Assembly: GCA_947476465.1 (NCBI GenBank)
Contig: CANJQN010000032.1
Location: 1 to 45,379, forward strand
From: Comamonadaceae bacterium
Lineage (GTDB): Bacteria > Pseudomonadota > Gammaproteobacteria > Burkholderiales > Burkholderiaceae_C
Length of the DNA stretch: 45,379 nucleotides
Direction: 5' to 3'
The notes below the pieces were generated by a model that had not been told where the DNA came from, searched no databases, and saw only the letters and a program-made list of their open reading frames with translations. Below are positions 9,774 through 17,794 of the stretch, in pieces; the first letter of the stretch is position 1, and each line of letters starts with the position of its first letter. The position numbers were made by a program, and so were the translations under genes.

Positions 9774-10571
9774 TTAGCTTGCTCGTTTTCCGAGTTTGGC
9801 CAAGCTGGCGGCCAGCCGCGCCTTGTACTCTGGCGTGTCCTGCAGCACCGACATATGAGAGGACACCATGTCCAGGTGCGTGGGCAGTGCCATGTCGGGG
9901 CTCTGGCGAACCATGCGCTTGTACAGGCGCACTGCTTGCTGCGGCTGGGCGGCGATCTGTCGGGCCAGTTGCAAAGCGGTCTCCATCAGCTGCTCATCGG
10001 GCACCACCTGGTTGACCAGCCCGATGCGTTCGGCTTCCGCGGCACCGATGACGCGCCCTGTCCAGAACAGCTCCAGCGCCCGGGCAGAGCCGATGAGGCG
10101 GGGCAGGTAATAAGCCCCGGCGTCGCCAGAGACCAGGCCGTGGTGGATATAGCTTTCGGCGAAGGTGGCCGAGGCGGCGGCGATGCGCAGATCGCACATC
10201 AGGGTCATGTCGCAGCCGGCGCCCCGGGCCGTGCCGTTGACGGCGGCGATCACCGGCTTGTCTGCGGCGTCGAGGATGCGGGCAATGCCGTGGATGTGCG
10301 CCCACAGCACGTCCTTGCGCTCGATGCCGTCGCGCGGGGGCGCAGCCGCCAGTTCGTCGAGGTCGGCGCCGGTGCAAAAGGCCTTGCCATTGCCGGTGAC
10401 GATGACCACCCGCACGGCCGCATCATCAAAGGCATCGCGCAGCGCCGCCTGCCAGTCGTCGATCATGCGCAGGGTGAAGGCGTTGAGCCGCTCGGGCCGG
10501 TTCAGCCGCAGCACGGCCACGCCGTCGGGCTGCTTGTCCAACAGGATGGTGGGGGCTTGGCTTGCGCTCAT
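9774..10571 (-). CDS. Enoyl-CoA hydratase/isomerase family protein
   Basis: A 265-residue crotonase-fold protein. It has the oxyanion-hole regions KAFCTGADLDEL and GTARGAGCDMTLMCDLRIA, and the segment FAESYIHHGLVSGDAGAYYLP. Compared with classical hydratase, the first catalytic Glu position (GxELAM in the family) is Asp (GCDMTLMCD), while the second (FAESY) keeps Glu. Subclass members with such changes act as isomerases, hydrolases or lyases, so the reaction is open. I chose the ATG at 10571 because it overlaps the stop of the preceding gene by 4 bases; the longer open frame runs into that gene. It is the last gene of a four-gene minus-strand operon with a CoA transferase, a Bug protein and a nitronate-monooxygenase-like flavoprotein. 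Confidence 0.87.
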   Translation of the reverse strand: MSASQAPTILLDKQPDGVAVLRLNRPERLNAFTLRMIDDWQAALRDAFDDAAVRVVIVTGNGKAFCTGADLDELAAAPPRDGIERKDVLWAHIHGIARILDAADKPVIAAVNGTARGAGCDMTLMCDLRIAAASATFAESYIHHGLVSGDAGAYYLPRLIGSARALELFWTGRVIGAAEAERIGLVNQVVPDEQLMETALQLARQIAAQPQQAVRLYKRMVRQSPDMALPTHLDMVSSHMSVLQDTPEYKARLAASLAKLGKRAS

Positions 10572-11668
10572 GAGGCGTCGTCCAGAAGATCGTCGAGCCG
10601 CTGCTTGGCCTCGACCAGCTCGCCGAGCATGTCCTGCATCACCTGCCGCACCGAGGTTTCGGCGTTCATGTCGCCCACCAGCTGGCCCACGGGGTAGGTG
10701 AGGAACTCGCGGGCGCGGGCCCGCTCGACCCGGGTGCGGCCTTCGCCCCACCACAGCTGGATCTGCGCCGGGGAGGACAGCACCGGCGGCGCGTCGGGTG
10801 CGTCCCAGGCATCCGAGAAGCGGTTGCGCAGGGTCCGGCAGGGCTTGCCCGTGACCGTGCGCGTGTGCACGGAATCGTTGGGGCCGGCTTCGATCAGCCG
10901 GGCCTTGATGTCGGGCGACACCTCGCTTTGCGCGGTGGTCAGCCAGACCGATCCGCACCACACGCCTTCGCAGCCCAGGGCCAGGGCGGCGGCCATCTGC
11001 CGGCCCCGGCCCACGCCGCCGGCACCCAGCACGGGCAGCGGGGCGACCGCGTCGACAATACGCGGCCACAGCACCATGGAGGTGGTGTCGCCGGTGTGGC
11101 CGCCGGCCTCGTGGCCGACGGCGATGACGAAGTCGCAGCCCAGCGCCTTGTGGCGGATGGCATGCTTGGCGGCGCCGGCCATGGCGGCCACCTTGATGCC
11201 GCGCGCATGCGCGCGCTCGACCAGTGCGCGATCGGGCGAACCCAGGGCGTTGACGATCAGCTTGATGGGATGCTCCATCGCCACGTCAAGCATGAGCTGG
11301 CTGTCCTGCGGCGTAAAGCTCAACTCCTTGAGCAGCGTGTGCTTGATCTGCGCTTCGTCCTGCTGCGGCAGGCGCGGTATGCCCGCCTTGTCCAGCAGAT
11401 CGCGCACGAAAGCCACTTGTTCCTGCGGCAGCTCCCCACGCAGGGGTTCGAAGGTGGAAGGCATGACGATGTCGATGCCGTAGGGCTTGCCGTCGATGTG
11501 CGCATCGATCCAGGTGAGCTCTTCCTTCAGTCGCTCGGGGCTCATGCGGCCCATGCCCAGCACGCCCATGCCGCCGGCACGGGACACCTCGACCACGACG
11601 TCACGGCAATGGGAGAACGCGAAGATCGGCGTCTCGATGCCGAACATCTCGCACAGGGCGCTTTTCAT
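10568..11668 (-). CDS. Nitronate monooxygenase / 2-nitropropane dioxygenase-like flavoprotein
   Basis: A 366-residue FMN-binding TIM-barrel protein. Typical segments are the N-terminal TPIFAFSHCRDVVVEVSRAGGMGVLG, KVAAMAGAAKHAIRHKALGCDFVIAVGHEAGGHTG with the conserved His-Glu-Ala-Gly-Gly-His FMN loop, and PVLGAGGVGRGRQMAAALALGCEGVWCGS, which binds the phosphate. The family name is misleading, since many members act on CoA esters. The mycobacterial steroid-pathway protein IpdC is one such relative, and the CoA transferase and hydratase neighbours make a CoA-ester substrate more likely here than a nitroalkane. It overlaps both neighbours by 4 bases (ATGA). The start at 11668 is fixed by that overlap. 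Confidence 0.85.
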   Translation of the reverse strand: MKSALCEMFGIETPIFAFSHCRDVVVEVSRAGGMGVLGMGRMSPERLKEELTWIDAHIDGKPYGIDIVMPSTFEPLRGELPQEQVAFVRDLLDKAGIPRLPQQDEAQIKHTLLKELSFTPQDSQLMLDVAMEHPIKLIVNALGSPDRALVERAHARGIKVAAMAGAAKHAIRHKALGCDFVIAVGHEAGGHTGDTTSMVLWPRIVDAVAPLPVLGAGGVGRGRQMAAALALGCEGVWCGSVWLTTAQSEVSPDIKARLIEAGPNDSVHTRTVTGKPCRTLRNRFSDAWDAPDAPPVLSSPAQIQLWWGEGRTRVERARAREFLTYPVGQLVGDMNAETSVRQVMQDMLGELVEAKQRLDDLLDDAS

Positions 11669-12660
11669 TCGGGCGTGAGGCCTGCGGCCTTGACCAGTTG
11701 CCGCGTTTCCTCGATGTCGCGGTGGTAGCGGTCGCGGAACTCTTCCAGACTTTCCTTGCTGAGGACCGCGCCCATGTCCCGCACCTTGGCTTGCACGGTG
11801 GGGTCGGACATCACCTGCCGCAGGTCGCGGTGAATCTGCTGCTGGACCGGCGCTGGGGTGGTGCCGGCCGCGAACACCGACACCCACAGGGGCGTGCGCA
11901 CACCTTTGATGCCCAGCTCGTCGGCGGTGGGGATCTCGGGGTGCGCGGGGCTGCGTTCCTCGGCCAGCACGGCCAACCCGCGCAGCTTGCCAGCGCGCAT
12001 CAAGGTGCTGGCAGTGACCACGCTCATGATGCCGGCGTCGACCTGACCGCCCAACAGATCGTTGGTCACCTGGCCGGCGCCCTTGTAGGGGATGAGGTTG
12101 AGGGGTTTGCCCGTGGCCAGCTTGAGCCGGGTGGCGATGAGGGTGGCGAACGGATCGGGCACGCCGATCGAGCGGCCCTTGCCGATGCCGGCGGCGGTGA
12201 TGTACTGCGCGAGGTTGGTGTCTTCTATGGACGTCGTGCCCACGACAACGATGTGGCTGAACAAGAGCGAGGCGATGGGGGCAAGGTCGCGCTCGATGCT
12301 GTAGGTCAGGCCCTTCATGATGAAGGGCGCCACCACCACGCCGTTGGTGGAGATCATCAGCGTGTGCCCGTCGCCCGGTGAGCGCGCGACGGCGGCCGCG
12401 CCAATCGTCGAATTGGCACCCGGTTTGTTCTCCACGATCACCGTCTGGCCCCACAGATCTGACAGCTTGGGCGCCAGCATGCGCGCCAGGGTGTCGTTGG
12501 ACGCGCCCGTGGTGAAGGGCACGACGATGGTCACCGGGCGGCTGGGCGTCCAGGCGCGGGCCTGGGCGAACGCTGGCAAGGGGGCGGGCAGGCAGGCGCA
12601 GGCGATCAGCGCGCAGGCGACGAGGTGGCGTCGGCGAAGGGCAGGGAGGAACTTGCTCAT
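11665..12660 (-). CDS. Bug family (TctC-type) periplasmic solute-binding protein
   Basis: A 331-residue extracytoplasmic binding protein of the tripartite tricarboxylate transporter family. The signal peptide ends in ...CLPAPLPAFAQA with arginines at its start (RRRH). The mature protein opens with the family signature PSRPVTIVVPFTTGASNDTL and has VIVENKPGANSTIGAAAVA and IPYKGAGQVTNDLLGGQVD. Such proteins bind carboxylates or other small organics and deliver them to TctA/TctB-like membrane subunits, which are not encoded nearby. The gene lies between the CoA transferase and the nitronate-monooxygenase-like gene with 4-base overlaps on both sides, so uptake and catabolism of one compound are probably encoded together. 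Confidence 0.92.
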   Translation of the reverse strand: MSKFLPALRRRHLVACALIACACLPAPLPAFAQARAWTPSRPVTIVVPFTTGASNDTLARMLAPKLSDLWGQTVIVENKPGANSTIGAAAVARSPGDGHTLMISTNGVVVAPFIMKGLTYSIERDLAPIASLLFSHIVVVGTTSIEDTNLAQYITAAGIGKGRSIGVPDPFATLIATRLKLATGKPLNLIPYKGAGQVTNDLLGGQVDAGIMSVVTASTLMRAGKLRGLAVLAEERSPAHPEIPTADELGIKGVRTPLWVSVFAAGTTPAPVQQQIHRDLRQVMSDPTVQAKVRDMGAVLSKESLEEFRDRYHRDIEETRQLVKAAGLTPE

Positions 12661-13949
12661 GGTGATGTCTCCTGGGGGGCGGATGGTTGGGGTGGCAGCG
12701 CATCGCCACTGCGCGTCAGTGCCTCGATCTCTTGAGGGGAGAAGCCGGATTCTTGCAGCACCCTCACCGTGTCCTGGCCCAGGCGTGGCGCCAGCGCCAG
12801 CGAAGGCGACTGTCCATCGAAGCGGACCGGGTTGGAGGGCATGCGCACTTGTGTGCCCGGCACGCCGCTGTCGTGCAGCTGGAAAAAGCCCAGGGCCTGC
12901 AGGTGCGGGTCGTGCTCGAGCTCGTGCGGCTCGTTCATCTTGCCGGCGGGGATGTCGAGCCGCTCGCAGGTCTGGAGCCAGAAAGCCGTGCTGTGCAGCG
13001 CAACGGCCGTGTCGACGATCTCGTAAAGGGCATGGATGTTGGCCGTGCGCGCGACGATGCTGATGAAGCGCGCGTCGTCGCACAACTCGGGTCGGCCGAT
13101 GGTCTGGAAGAACGAGCGCCAGTTGGCGTCGGCGTAGGGCATCATGCAAACGAACCCGTCGCTGGTGCGAAAGGGCTTGCGCCAGGGCGACAGCGCGCGC
13201 GGGTAGCCCATGTCGCCGCGCGTGGGTTCGAACGAGTGGCCGTACAGGTGCTCGACCAGGTTGTAGGCCACCATCGATTCGAACATGGGCACCTCGACCA
13301 GGCAGCCCGCACCAGTGCGCTCGCGGCCCAGCAGCGCCGCCATGATGGCCTGTGCACCGAACAGCGCACCCACCTTGTCCGCGCCCACGGTCGGCATGTA
13401 CTGCGGCTGGCCCGTCTGCATGCGCGCCAACGCCGGCAGCCCTGACAGCCCCTGGATGATGTCGTCGAAGGCCGGGCGGCCTGCATAGGGGCCCGCTTCG
13501 GAAAAGCCGTTGAACACGGCGTACACCAGGCGCGGGTGGGCCGCCCGCACGGTGACGGGATCGAGACCGAGTTTTTCAAGTTTTTGCGGACGGATGTTGT
13601 GCATCAGTACGTCGGCGGTGCCGACCAGGCGCGCCAAGGCCGCGCGCGCGTCCGCTCGGGTCAGGTCGAGCACGATGCTCTTCTTGTTGCGGTTGGAGCC
13701 CAGGAATGAGCCCGACATGCCGGGTTCGAGCGAGGGGCCGACCCAGCGAGTGACGTCGCCGCCGGGCGCTTCGACCTTGATGACGTCGGCGCCGTAGTCG
13801 GCCAGCAGCTGGCTGGCATAAGGGCCGAAGAACAGTGTGCTCAGGTCGAGCACACGAAAGCCGCGCAAGGGCTTGGACGGGGCGGCGCGCCCGCTTGCCG
13901 ATGATTGCTGTGGATCACCCACGCTTGCCCCTTCGTTCGATGGACGCAT
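12657..13949 (-). CDS. CaiB/BaiF (class III) CoA transferase
   Basis: A 430-residue family III CoA transferase, which moves CoA from a donor thioester to a carboxylic acid through an aspartyl-CoA intermediate. The N-terminal half starts GFRVLDLSTLFFGPYASQLL and ADYGADVIKVEAPGGD. SNRNKKSIVLDL forms the CoA site, and the probable catalytic Asp is D162 in RPAFDDIIQGLSGLP. I took the ATG at 13949 (MRPSNEGASVGD); the longer frame from 14027 would run through the putative operator region. It is the first gene of the operon, divergent from a Bug gene across a 195-base promoter region that contains the palindromic motif at 14032-14047. The acid it activates is unknown. Confidence 0.9.
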   Translation of the reverse strand: MRPSNEGASVGDPQQSSASGRAAPSKPLRGFRVLDLSTLFFGPYASQLLADYGADVIKVEAPGGDVTRWVGPSLEPGMSGSFLGSNRNKKSIVLDLTRADARAALARLVGTADVLMHNIRPQKLEKLGLDPVTVRAAHPRLVYAVFNGFSEAGPYAGRPAFDDIIQGLSGLPALARMQTGQPQYMPTVGADKVGALFGAQAIMAALLGRERTGAGCLVEVPMFESMVAYNLVEHLYGHSFEPTRGDMGYPRALSPWRKPFRTSDGFVCMMPYADANWRSFFQTIGRPELCDDARFISIVARTANIHALYEIVDTAVALHSTAFWLQTCERLDIPAGKMNEPHELEHDPHLQALGFFQLHDSGVPGTQVRMPSNPVRFDGQSPSLALAPRLGQDTVRVLQESGFSPQEIEALTRSGDALPPQPSAPQETSP

Positions 13950-14031
13950 GCCCCATAGTCCATGGATGCGATCGCATGCGGCCAAGGGTTTCCCCCAGGT
14001 TGCGGTCAATACACCGGGGGTTGTCAATCGA

Positions 14032-14047
14032 ATTCACATGGGTGAAT
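14032..14047. promoter_or_regulatory. Palindromic candidate IclR operator in the divergent CoA transferase / Bug promoter
   Basis: ATTCAC and GTGAAT are perfect 6-bp arms with a 4-base centre. The site is 83 bases upstream of the CoA transferase start and 98 bases upstream of the Bug start. Fifteen of its 16 bases recur at 16008-16023 in front of the IclR gene, read on the minus strand. The similarity continues beyond the palindrome: TGAATGCCGGGCGCA here against TGAATACTTGGCACA there. A TATAAG at 14098-14103 could be the -10 element for the Bug gene, which would put the site near -70, a usual activator position. Assignment to the IclR protein is inferred. Confidence 0.6.
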
Positions 14048-14144
14048 GCCGGGCGCATATTTTCCCCGGTCAATCGCCTCGCTTGCCTGCGCGACGGTAT
14101 AAGGTGCGACGACCGCCGCGTGCAAACACATCAAACGAGGGCAC

Positions 14145-15146
14145 ATGATGAGCACATCCAGACGACTGATGCTTGCGAACCTGGCCAGTGTGGCGATCGC
14201 CGCCCTGGCATCGGCCCCGCTCGCGCACGCTCAGGCGCCCGCCTATCCGAGCCGGCCGCTGCGCATCATCGTGCCCTTTTCCGCCGGGACCAGCGCCGAC
14301 ATCTTTGCGCGCATGGTCGCGCAGAGGCTTCAGGATGCCTTGGGCCAGAGCGTGGTCGTCGACAACCGGGCCGGTGCCAACGGCGTGATCGGCATCGACG
14401 CATTGGCCAAGGCCGCGCCCGACGGCTACACCATCGGGTTGGGCTCCAACGGTACGCAGACGATCAACGTCAACCTCTATACCCGGCTTCCTTACGACCC
14501 GATCCGCGACTTCGCGCCGATCACGTATGCCTATGGTCAGGCCTTTATGCTGCTGGCCCCCGCAGCCATCGCACCGGCCAACCTCAAGGACTATGTCGCC
14601 GCGATGCGGACCAGCCCGGGTGCCAAGACCATGGGCTACACCGCCACCGGCGCGCAGCTGGCGTCGGAGTTCTTCCGCATGAGCACCCAGTTGCCGATCA
14701 CGCTGGTGGCCTACAAGAGCAGCGCGAATGCAGCCACCGACCTCATCGGCGGCCATATAGACCTGCGCATGGACTCGTTTGCCGGCGGCCAGGCAGCCAT
14801 CAAGGGCGGGCGGGTGAGGGCGCTGGCGGTCACGACGCACGAGCGCTCGGCCTTGCTGCCCAACGTTCCCACAGTGGCGGAGTCCGGCTACCCGGGCTTC
14901 GAGGCCAGCGGGTGGGTCGGATTCTTCGCACCAGCGGGCACGCCCGCCGATATCGTCCAAAGGCTCAACAGCGAGATCGCAAAGGCGTTTGCCCACCCCG
15001 AGACGCGCGCGCAGCTGGTGGCTGCGGGCATCGAGCCCAAGGGCAGCACGCCGGAGGCGCTTCAGGCCATGGTGAGAGACGACATCGCCAAGTGGGCCAA
15101 GGTCTTCAGGGAGGCCAAGATCCCGAGAGCCGACAGCTACGAATAG
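14145..15146 (+). CDS. Bug family (TctC-type) periplasmic solute-binding protein
   Basis: A 333-residue protein with a cleavable signal peptide (MSTSRRLMLANLASVAIAAL...APLAHAQ) and the Bug opening PSRPLRIIVPFSAGTSADIFARM, then VVVDNRAGANGVIGIDALAKAAPDGYTI. The two start codons at 14145 and 14148 are adjacent; the ribosome site GAGGG at 14137-14141 fits the second slightly better. It is divergent from the CoA transferase operon and shares its regulatory region, so both are probably controlled by the IclR protein encoded convergently at the far end (15189-15920). It is one of four Bug genes within 12 kb. Ligand unknown; no transporter membrane genes nearby. Confidence 0.92.
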   Translation: MMSTSRRLMLANLASVAIAALASAPLAHAQAPAYPSRPLRIIVPFSAGTSADIFARMVAQRLQDALGQSVVVDNRAGANGVIGIDALAKAAPDGYTIGLGSNGTQTINVNLYTRLPYDPIRDFAPITYAYGQAFMLLAPAAIAPANLKDYVAAMRTSPGAKTMGYTATGAQLASEFFRMSTQLPITLVAYKSSANAATDLIGGHIDLRMDSFAGGQAAIKGGRVRALAVTTHERSALLPNVPTVAESGYPGFEASGWVGFFAPAGTPADIVQRLNSEIAKAFAHPETRAQLVAAGIEPKGSTPEALQAMVRDDIAKWAKVFREAKIPRADSYE

Positions 15147-15188
15147 CCAAGCGCGTGTCCTGAGATGGCGGCGCGATGCGGATGGGCC

Positions 15189-15920
15189 TCAGGTCAAGTG
15201 ACGTTCGACTGTGTTCGCGATGAGCTTTGCCAATGTGGCCACCTGGGCCTTGATGCTGCTGCTCAAGCCCCCCACCCCTACTGCCATGGGGTCTGCTTGC
15301 TCGCGCTCGGGCAGGAGAACGGCCACCATGCCGACTCCTTTGTAGAAGCGGTCGATTGATACTGAATATCCCTGAGTGCGGATGTTCTGTATGTCTCGGC
15401 GTACGGCGGCGTAGGTGATCTGATGCCCGTCGACGGGCTGCGACGTGTTGTGCCGAAAGAGCAACTGACGCACCTCGCTGTCGTCCAGGCCGGCCAGCAG
15501 AGCGCGGCCCATGCAAGTTTGGAAAAGCGGGCGCACCTGGCCTACCGAGGTGTGCAGACGCATCTGCTGCGTGGCGGGAACGACATGGATATAACGGGCC
15601 GTGATGCCGGATCGGATGCCAAGGACGATTGTTTCGCCGGTTTCCGCTGACAGCTCGTTCATCATGGCGATGACGGGGCCGCCGGGCGCCAACACCGGGT
15701 CGATCCAGCCACCGAGCAATGTGACCCTGGGGGTGGGCCGATACATCCGCTGGTTGTCCTGCACCAGATAACCCAGGTCCATCAGGCTTTTCAGAAGCCC
15801 GACGGTGCTCGATGCCGGATAGCCGAGCGCCCGGGCAATGTCCGCAACGCCCGCTTCGCGGCGGATGCTGTCGAAATACTCCAGTACCTTGATGACGCGG
15901 ACGGCGGATTTGACGTTCAT
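15189..15920 (-). CDS. IclR family transcriptional regulator
   Basis: A 243-residue regulator. The winged helix-turn-helix is at about residues 5-65 (SAVRVIKVLEYFDS, then VADIARALGYPASSTVGLLKSLMDLGYL), followed by the IclR ligand-binding GAF-like domain with LSAETGETIVLGIRSGITARYIHVV and RPLFQTCMGRALLAGL. I chose the ATG at 15920 (MNVKSAVRV) because the DNA-binding domain normally begins within ten residues of the start; the frame is open 17 codons further. Family members bind an effector, often a carboxylate, and activate or repress adjacent catabolic genes. The gene points towards the Bug gene it probably controls, and a copy of the candidate operator lies 88 bases ahead of its start, suggesting autoregulation. 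Confidence 0.92.
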   Translation of the reverse strand: MNVKSAVRVIKVLEYFDSIRREAGVADIARALGYPASSTVGLLKSLMDLGYLVQDNQRMYRPTPRVTLLGGWIDPVLAPGGPVIAMMNELSAETGETIVLGIRSGITARYIHVVPATQQMRLHTSVGQVRPLFQTCMGRALLAGLDDSEVRQLLFRHNTSQPVDGHQITYAAVRRDIQNIRTQGYSVSIDRFYKGVGMVAVLLPEREQADPMAVGVGGLSSSIKAQVATLAKLIANTVERHLT

Positions 15921-16007
15921 GCAGATCGATTGACGTGCCTCGATAGTAGGCAGCGCAGCCGGCCATGACAATCAACAAACGCATCGTTTCACGTCGTTGT
16001 GCCAAGT

Positions 16008-16023
16008 ATTCATCCATGTGAAT
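16008..16023 (-). promoter_or_regulatory. Second copy of the candidate IclR operator, upstream of the IclR gene
   Basis: Read on the minus strand this is ATTCACATGGATGAAT, one base different from the site at 14032-14047 (ATTCACATGGGTGAAT). It lies 88 bases upstream of the IclR start, a distance similar to that in the other promoter, and 105 bases upstream of the FrnE-like gene on the other side. The matched flank (TACTTGGCACA) supports a shared binding site rather than chance. Confidence 0.6.
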
Positions 16024-16127
16024 CAACCTGGCGCAGGCGGCAAGGGCCATCCACCCGGCCGCGCGCACGGCAGGGACAACAATCTCCGCGATGGATGGAC
16101 CGCGCGGCCGGGCGTTAGCATGCGTGC

Positions 16128-16802
16128 ATGACCGTATCCCTCAAGATCGATTTCGTCTCCGACGTCGCCTGCCCCTGGTGCGCCGTCGGCCTGGGCTCGC
16201 TGCAGCAGGCCCTTGCCAAGCTTGAAGGCCAGGTAAAGGCCGAACTTCACTTCCAGCCCTTCGAACTCAACCCCGACATGGCGCCCGAGGGCCAGGACCT
16301 GGGCGAGCACCTGGCCCGCAAGTACGGATCCACCCCCGAGCAGCAGCAGGCCGCCTGGCAGGCCCTGCGGGAGCGCGCCGCCGCCGTGGGCTTCGAGTTT
16401 CGTGCGCAAGGCCGTGGCCGCATCTGGAACACTTTCGATGCCCATCGCCTGCTGCACTGGGCCGGGCTGCAGGGCGCGGCGGCGCAGACCGCCTTGAAGG
16501 TGGCGCTGCTGCGCGCGTACTTTGGCCGGGGCGAAAACCCGTCCGATGCGCAGGTGCTGCTGGCAGCGGTGGCCGAGGCCGGGCTCGAGTTGGACCCGGC
16601 CCGCGAGATCCTGGCGGGTGACCGGTATGCCGATGCGGTGCGCGAGCGCGAACAGTTCTACACCGCGCACGGCATCCAGGCGGTGCCATCGGTGATCGTC
16701 AACGACCGCCACCTGATCCAGGGAGGCCAGCCGCCCGAGGTGTTCGAGCAGGCGCTGCGGCAGATCGCGGCCCAAGCCGCGAAGGCGACACCGGTGGCGT
16801 AG
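16128..16802 (+). CDS. DsbA family oxidoreductase, FrnE-like
   Basis: A 224-residue thioredoxin-fold protein with an inserted helical domain. The redox motif is C15-P-W-C18 (DVACPWCAVGLGSL), and the cis-Pro loop is in GIQAVPSVIVNDRHLIQGG. No signal peptide is visible, so it is a cytosolic thiol oxidoreductase of the FrnE/HCCA-isomerase-like type and not a periplasmic DsbA. FrnE relatives are linked to disulfide handling under oxidative stress or in polyketide biosynthesis. It may be co-transcribed with the cupin gene 52 bases downstream. Its physiological substrate cannot be told from sequence. Confidence 0.9.
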   Translation: MTVSLKIDFVSDVACPWCAVGLGSLQQALAKLEGQVKAELHFQPFELNPDMAPEGQDLGEHLARKYGSTPEQQQAAWQALRERAAAVGFEFRAQGRGRIWNTFDAHRLLHWAGLQGAAAQTALKVALLRAYFGRGENPSDAQVLLAAVAEAGLELDPAREILAGDRYADAVREREQFYTAHGIQAVPSVIVNDRHLIQGGQPPEVFEQALRQIAAQAAKATPVA

Positions 16803-16854
16803 GTTGCGGCCTGCACGCACTTGCGCGGGCTCAGGCGTGCGGATAATGTGGCCC

Positions 16855-17625
16855 ATGATCCTTCACGCAAGCAGATCCCAGGCCGCGGCCCGGCGGCTCA
16901 AGTACGTCACCCCCGGCGGCGCCACCACTTTTGTCAGCACTTACCTGGGCACCAACAAGATGGAGGGGCTGGCGCAGGGCCAGACCGTCGAGCAAGTGGC
17001 CGCTGGCGCGGTGGGTCAGCCCATGGCCTTTCTGGTCGAGCAAGCGGGCGGACATACGGTGGACGCGCACTACCATGAGGCCGCGCAGTTCCAGCTTTTT
17101 GTGGGTGGCAGCGGCCACGTCGGCACCCATGCGCTGGACGGGGTCACCGTTCACTACGCGGCACCCCATTCACCCTATGGTCCGATCGTGGCCGGTCCGC
17201 AGGGCGTGCAGTACCTGACGCTGCGGCACGACTGGGACCGCGGCGCGCAATGGATGCCACAGGCGGCTGCTGTGCTGCGGGCCATGCCAAACCGAAAGCA
17301 CCTGACTTTCACCTCGCAACCCGTTGCGCGTTGCGCGGATCTGCCCGCGCTGTCGGGCGCATCGCAGACGCCGCTGCTGCGGACCGCCGAAGGCGGGCCG
17401 CAGGCCTGGCGGGTGTGCGCCGGGCCCGGGGCTGTTGTGCGCAGCGATCCGGTGGGGGCCGGGGGTCAGTTCTGGTATGTGCTGGCCGGATCGGCCCGAC
17501 ATGACGGGGCATCGTGGGATGCCGATGACTGCGTGTATGTGTCCGGGGATGAGGGGCCTTTGATCTGCCAGGCCGGGGAGGGCGGGGTTGAGTTGATTCG
17601 GATGGCGTTCGCGGCGGGCGGCTAA
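16855..17625 (+). CDS. Cupin-type (bicupin-like) protein of unknown function
   Basis: A 256-residue protein beginning MILHASRSQAAARRL at the ATG at 16855; the frame is open from 16804 but the extra codons look non-coding. The central part has a cupin-like stretch, HTVDAHYHEAAQFQLFVGG, where the two His and Glu could bind a metal. A second small beta-rich stretch near the C terminus (QFWYVLAGSARHDGASWDADDCVYVSGDEGP) looks like another cupin half without the full set of ligands. No signal peptide. Function unknown; the metal-binding role is an inference from the HxxxHE pattern. Confidence 0.7.
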   Translation: MILHASRSQAAARRLKYVTPGGATTFVSTYLGTNKMEGLAQGQTVEQVAAGAVGQPMAFLVEQAGGHTVDAHYHEAAQFQLFVGGSGHVGTHALDGVTVHYAAPHSPYGPIVAGPQGVQYLTLRHDWDRGAQWMPQAAAVLRAMPNRKHLTFTSQPVARCADLPALSGASQTPLLRTAEGGPQAWRVCAGPGAVVRSDPVGAGGQFWYVLAGSARHDGASWDADDCVYVSGDEGPLICQAGEGGVELIRMAFAAGG

Positions 17626-17643
17626 GCGTGGGGCCGCAGGCAG

Positions 17644-17663
17644 CTATATTGAATATCCTATAG
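17644..17663. promoter_or_regulatory. AT-rich nested palindrome upstream of a Bug gene
   Basis: CTATA and TATAG flank a perfect 11-bp palindrome, ATATTGAATAT, in an AT-rich pocket that stands out from the GC-rich surroundings. It is about 130-150 bases upstream of the Bug start codon at 17795 and just after the cupin stop. It may be a regulator site or part of the promoter for the Bug-deacylase gene set; no regulator gene is adjacent. Confidence 0.3.
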
Positions 17664-17794
17664 CGACCTTCATGAATTGTTATCTCTGGCTGCCGCGCTT
17701 CTATGACATATTGGTCGGTTATCACGTGTGCGCGAATGCCGCGCCCGCACCGTGCGGGGCCTAACCCCGGACGACAACAAAAGGAGACAAGGTG

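Noticed and set aside
10572..11069. N-terminal extension of the enoyl-CoA hydratase frame
   Set aside because: It overlaps the flavoprotein gene in another frame and shows no crotonase sequence; the ATGA overlap at 10568-10571 gives a better start.
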